Source: Penelope pileata (taxonomy: Eukaryota; Chordata; Aves; Galliformes; Cracidae). From it: a stretch of 64,000 nucleotides of DNA. The notes beneath the pieces were generated by a model. The model saw only the letters and a list, made by a program, of their open reading frames with translations, made no database searches and was not told the origin of the DNA. Position 1 is the stretch's first letter, and each line of letters opens with the position of its first letter. A program made the translations under genes and the position numbers. The stretch is from assembly GCA_013396635.1 (NCBI GenBank), contig WBMW01002327.1:310915-374914 (forward strand), given 5' to 3'. Positions 62,032 through 64,000 of the stretch are shown here, one piece after another.

Positions 62032-62065
62032 ATGGAAGCAGAGGCTGCTGATGGATATATAACAT
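62032..62065 (+). CDS. IKZF2: IKZF2 (Helios) first coding exon
   Basis: The exon runs from 62,017 (acceptor CCTTGCAG) to 62,065 (donor GTAAGTAG). The ATG at 62,032 encodes MEAEAADGYIT plus one base of a Cys codon completed by the next exon. Human Helios begins METEAIDGYITC, so start, length and phase agree. IKZF2 is an Ikaros-family C2H2 zinc-finger transcription factor of lymphoid cells (notably regulatory T cells) and other tissues. This tip precedes the DNA-binding fingers. The 15 nt of UTR in this exon lie between the acceptor and the ATG. Confidence 0.93.
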
Positions 62066-62797
62066 GTAAGTAGTCATTTTATTTGATTATTCTGAATTAC
62101 TTTCTTTTTCCTGCTGTCTTTCTGTAATGCGGACACCTGAAACTTTAGCTCCCTGCTGTCTGGTCTTTGCTGTGAGGTGCCACTGAATTAATGGCATTTA
62201 ACCATAAACTTTGCGTATGACTGAAAAAGGTGTGAGTATGGGCGCATGGGTGAGCACCTCGCCATTTAAATATTTACTGGGGATCAGTGGACTTTGCAAA
62301 AAGAGAGAGAGCTCGTTTTCAGAAATTCACGCTGCAGCCAGCAACTTTTCATGCCTTTCGCTGTGCGTCTCTCCTGCTTTCTGTGTTAGGGCAAAACGTC
62401 TTCTTCTGAGTGCATTGTTTAACTGTCAGCTGACCGAAGGCTCCAAGGGGAAGCTCTGTCCTGTAAAGCAGTAGTTCAGTCTCCTCCTGCCCAGTCCTCA
62501 TTCTCAGTGCTTGCAAATGGAAAAGTAATCCTAATGTCTCCTCAGACAAAGCAGTTGGAGCAAGATTTTTTCTAAGTGTGTTGGCAAAAGACTGGTGACA
62601 GTCGCTGTGAGGGGGCTCTTAAAATCAGCTCATCAAATATTTCCTTCTGCCACTGAGAATGCAGTGTTCACAGGCTTTGGAAGGCTCCCCTGGCCAAGTG
62701 AGGACGAGCAGGGGTGCAGGGAGCCGTGAGGTGTAGCTGTTAATTGTTGGGCATTGCTGGGATGGAAACTTATGGGTAACTTGTTTTGTGAAAGCAG
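62066..62797 (+). other. IKZF2: IKZF2 intron 2
   Basis: A 732-bp intron with donor GTAAGTAG and acceptor AAAGCAG. It contains no recognisable feature; the short open frames in it are chance. Confidence 0.9.
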
Positions 62798-62902
62798 GTG
62801 ACAATGAGCTTTCACCCGAAAGGGAGCACTCCAACATGGCTATTGACCTCACCTCAAGTACACCCAATGGGCAGCATACCTCACCAAGTCACATGGCAAG
62901 CA
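62798..62902 (+). CDS. IKZF2: IKZF2 (Helios) second coding exon
   Basis: This 105-nt exon completes the Cys codon (T|GT) and encodes DNELSPEREHSNMAIDLTSS then TPNGQHTSPSHMAS plus one base, ending before donor GTAAGTC. Human Helios has the same residues with only small differences (QHA for QHT, MTS for MAS). With the previous exon it gives 139 coding nt: 46 codons and one base. The segment precedes the N-terminal zinc fingers, which are encoded further right. This is the part of IKZF2 spliced into all the full-length forms I know of, but isoform use cannot be read here. Identification is secure. Confidence 0.96.
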
Positions 62903-64000
62903 GTAAGTCTCTTTTAAACGTGTTTCTCTCCGGCAGCGTGTTTGGGTTAGTTGGGGTCCTCGGCTTGCTTTCCAGCTCTTAACCTCTGCTGTAGGCTTTG
63001 CTAATAAAAGAAGAGAAGGACAAGATAGATTTTCTTATTTTGTTTTCTTGTTCATGCTGGTGTCTCATCCAAACATGAACGGGATTACCAGTCTGAACTA
63101 TCCTCAGGTGGCATTTGAGAGCTGGTCCTTACCTGTTCCAGGTAGGAAAACACTAGGTTTGACGTGTGCTGGTTTTGTTTCATCGGGTTTTGAAATCCAA
63201 GTGGAAATTGTTGTTGCTGTTATTTTTACTATTTACTGTGCTTCCAGAAACAGCTTGAAGTAGCTTTATTTGAAAACAAACACTATTTATTTACAAAAAG
63301 GCTTTGCTCTGGCACAAGTATAAAGTTAAAATATCTGGGTTTGATGGCGGGTTGTATTTTGCTGTACCGTTCAGAACTTTCAGCATCCTATTCATTACCT
63401 GGGGTCTGCCTTGGCCAGTCCGGAGATGGCTGGGGTAATTGGAAATTTATGGCACTCAGCTGTTGACTCGCTAACAAACTGAAAGGATTTTGGTTTAGAG
63501 TGTCGAGGAAGAAACAGAAAATGTGGAGACATTTGGGAGTATACTGAGAGTGTCAAGTGCTCATAGGATGTTTGTAATTATTTTTCATGCTATGGTATTG
63601 AGGTGAATAAATGTATTTTATACACATTTCATAAAGCTAGCATCCTTTCCTTTCTGAGTGTTTCAGTGCTCTTGCTTCTTTTACTTTTGGGTACAATGTT
63701 GCACCAAGTTCTTTATGTTAGAGTACCTCAGAACTTGCACTAAAATACAATGTGACATGCTTCACTTACAGCATGCTTTCAGAGAGCTCCTCTCTATGCT
63801 GTATGATACCAATTTTTTTTTCTGGCGTGTATGTAATTGATAGGTATTTCTCTCTTTAAACTGCCTGTTTGGATAATATCCCCACCAAAAATCACAAAAG
63901 AAAAAGTGAGCTCTAAAATACACAATGTATTGCCTTCGAAGTCTTTCTTACAGAGGAAAAGATGTTCCTTTCCTTTAAGAATTTCTTCTTTCCTCCTGCA
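62903..64000 (+). other. IKZF2: IKZF2 intron 3 (5' part, runs off the window)
   Basis: AT-rich intronic DNA follows the donor at 62,903. The next exon should begin with the two bases completing a Thr or Ala codon and lead into an acidic segment before the first zinc finger. It was not found before 64,000. Confidence 0.85.

Larger units (their letters stand above)
60373..62051 (+). promoter_or_regulatory. IKZF2: Predicted upstream ORF overlapping the IKZF2 start (spliced)
   Basis: If exon 1 (ending 60,382) is joined to the exon starting 62,017, ATG at 60,373 gives a 14-residue frame (MPTSLHFDYGSRGC) ending at TGA 62,049-62,051. It runs in a different frame across the IKZF2 ATG at 62,032, overlapping it by 20 nt. 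Overlapping upstream ORFs normally reduce initiation at the main start. This depends entirely on the splice prediction. Confidence 0.3.

Noticed and set aside
1..64000. Bacterial-type systems (CRISPR arrays, operons, phage, defence islands)
   Set aside because: Introns with consensus splice sites, CpG islands, CR1 LINEs and two vertebrate genes show a bird nuclear genome; no regularly spaced repeat array or gene cluster is present.

Overview
The window is bird nuclear DNA, most likely chicken or a close galliform. Three things point there. Several CR1 LINE 3' ends carry the avian signature of a 'ttccaac' block followed by 'tctatgattctatgat' direct repeats. Two vertebrate genes, SPAG16 and IKZF2, lie head-to-head, as in human 2q34 (and, from general knowledge, the corresponding part of chicken chromosome 7). 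The sequence also has assembly gaps and lone N bases. Gene density is low: nearly everything is intron or intergenic DNA, and most open frames are chance.

Left part (1-16,260): the 5' part of SPAG16 (the PF20 orthologue, an axonemal central-apparatus WD-repeat protein) on the minus strand. Four coding exons can be read and joined in phase: exon 1 at 16,152-16,107, exon 2 at 12,300-12,254, exon 3 at 11,857-11,726 and exon 4 at 6,517-6,390. They encode the acidic N-terminus and a LisH-like segment. The remaining exons, including the WD repeats, were not found here and should lie to the left. The gene starts in a compact CpG island (about 15,900-16,260) with a perfect CGCG palindrome of the BANP type and an RFX-like half X-box.

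Middle (16,260-57,900): about 42 kb of intergenic DNA with scattered CR1 fragments. No known gene was recognised. A plus-strand start codon shares the SPAG16 start (CCATGG), and splice-site-like signals with open frames at 20,647-20,808 and 22,332-22,496 make a weak case for an undescribed divergent transcript. A long open frame lies at 17,505-18,257.

Right part (57,900-64,000): a GC-rich minisatellite block occurs twice around a single N. This is almost certainly a false duplication from two unmerged contig ends. A 348-base gap and a large CpG island follow, then the 5' end of IKZF2 (Helios, an Ikaros-family zinc-finger transcription factor) on the plus strand: a probable 5' UTR exon ending at 60,382, the first coding exon (62,017-62,065) and the second coding exon (62,798-62,902). 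The zinc-finger exons lie beyond the right edge.

The two genes have no known functional link (a ciliary structural protein and a lymphoid transcription factor). No CRISPR array, phage, operon or other bacterial-type system is present. The most useful new observations are the SPAG16 promoter architecture with its possible divergent transcript, an in-frame 11-residue duplication in SPAG16 exon 3, a predicted overlapping upstream ORF in IKZF2, and the assembly false duplication.
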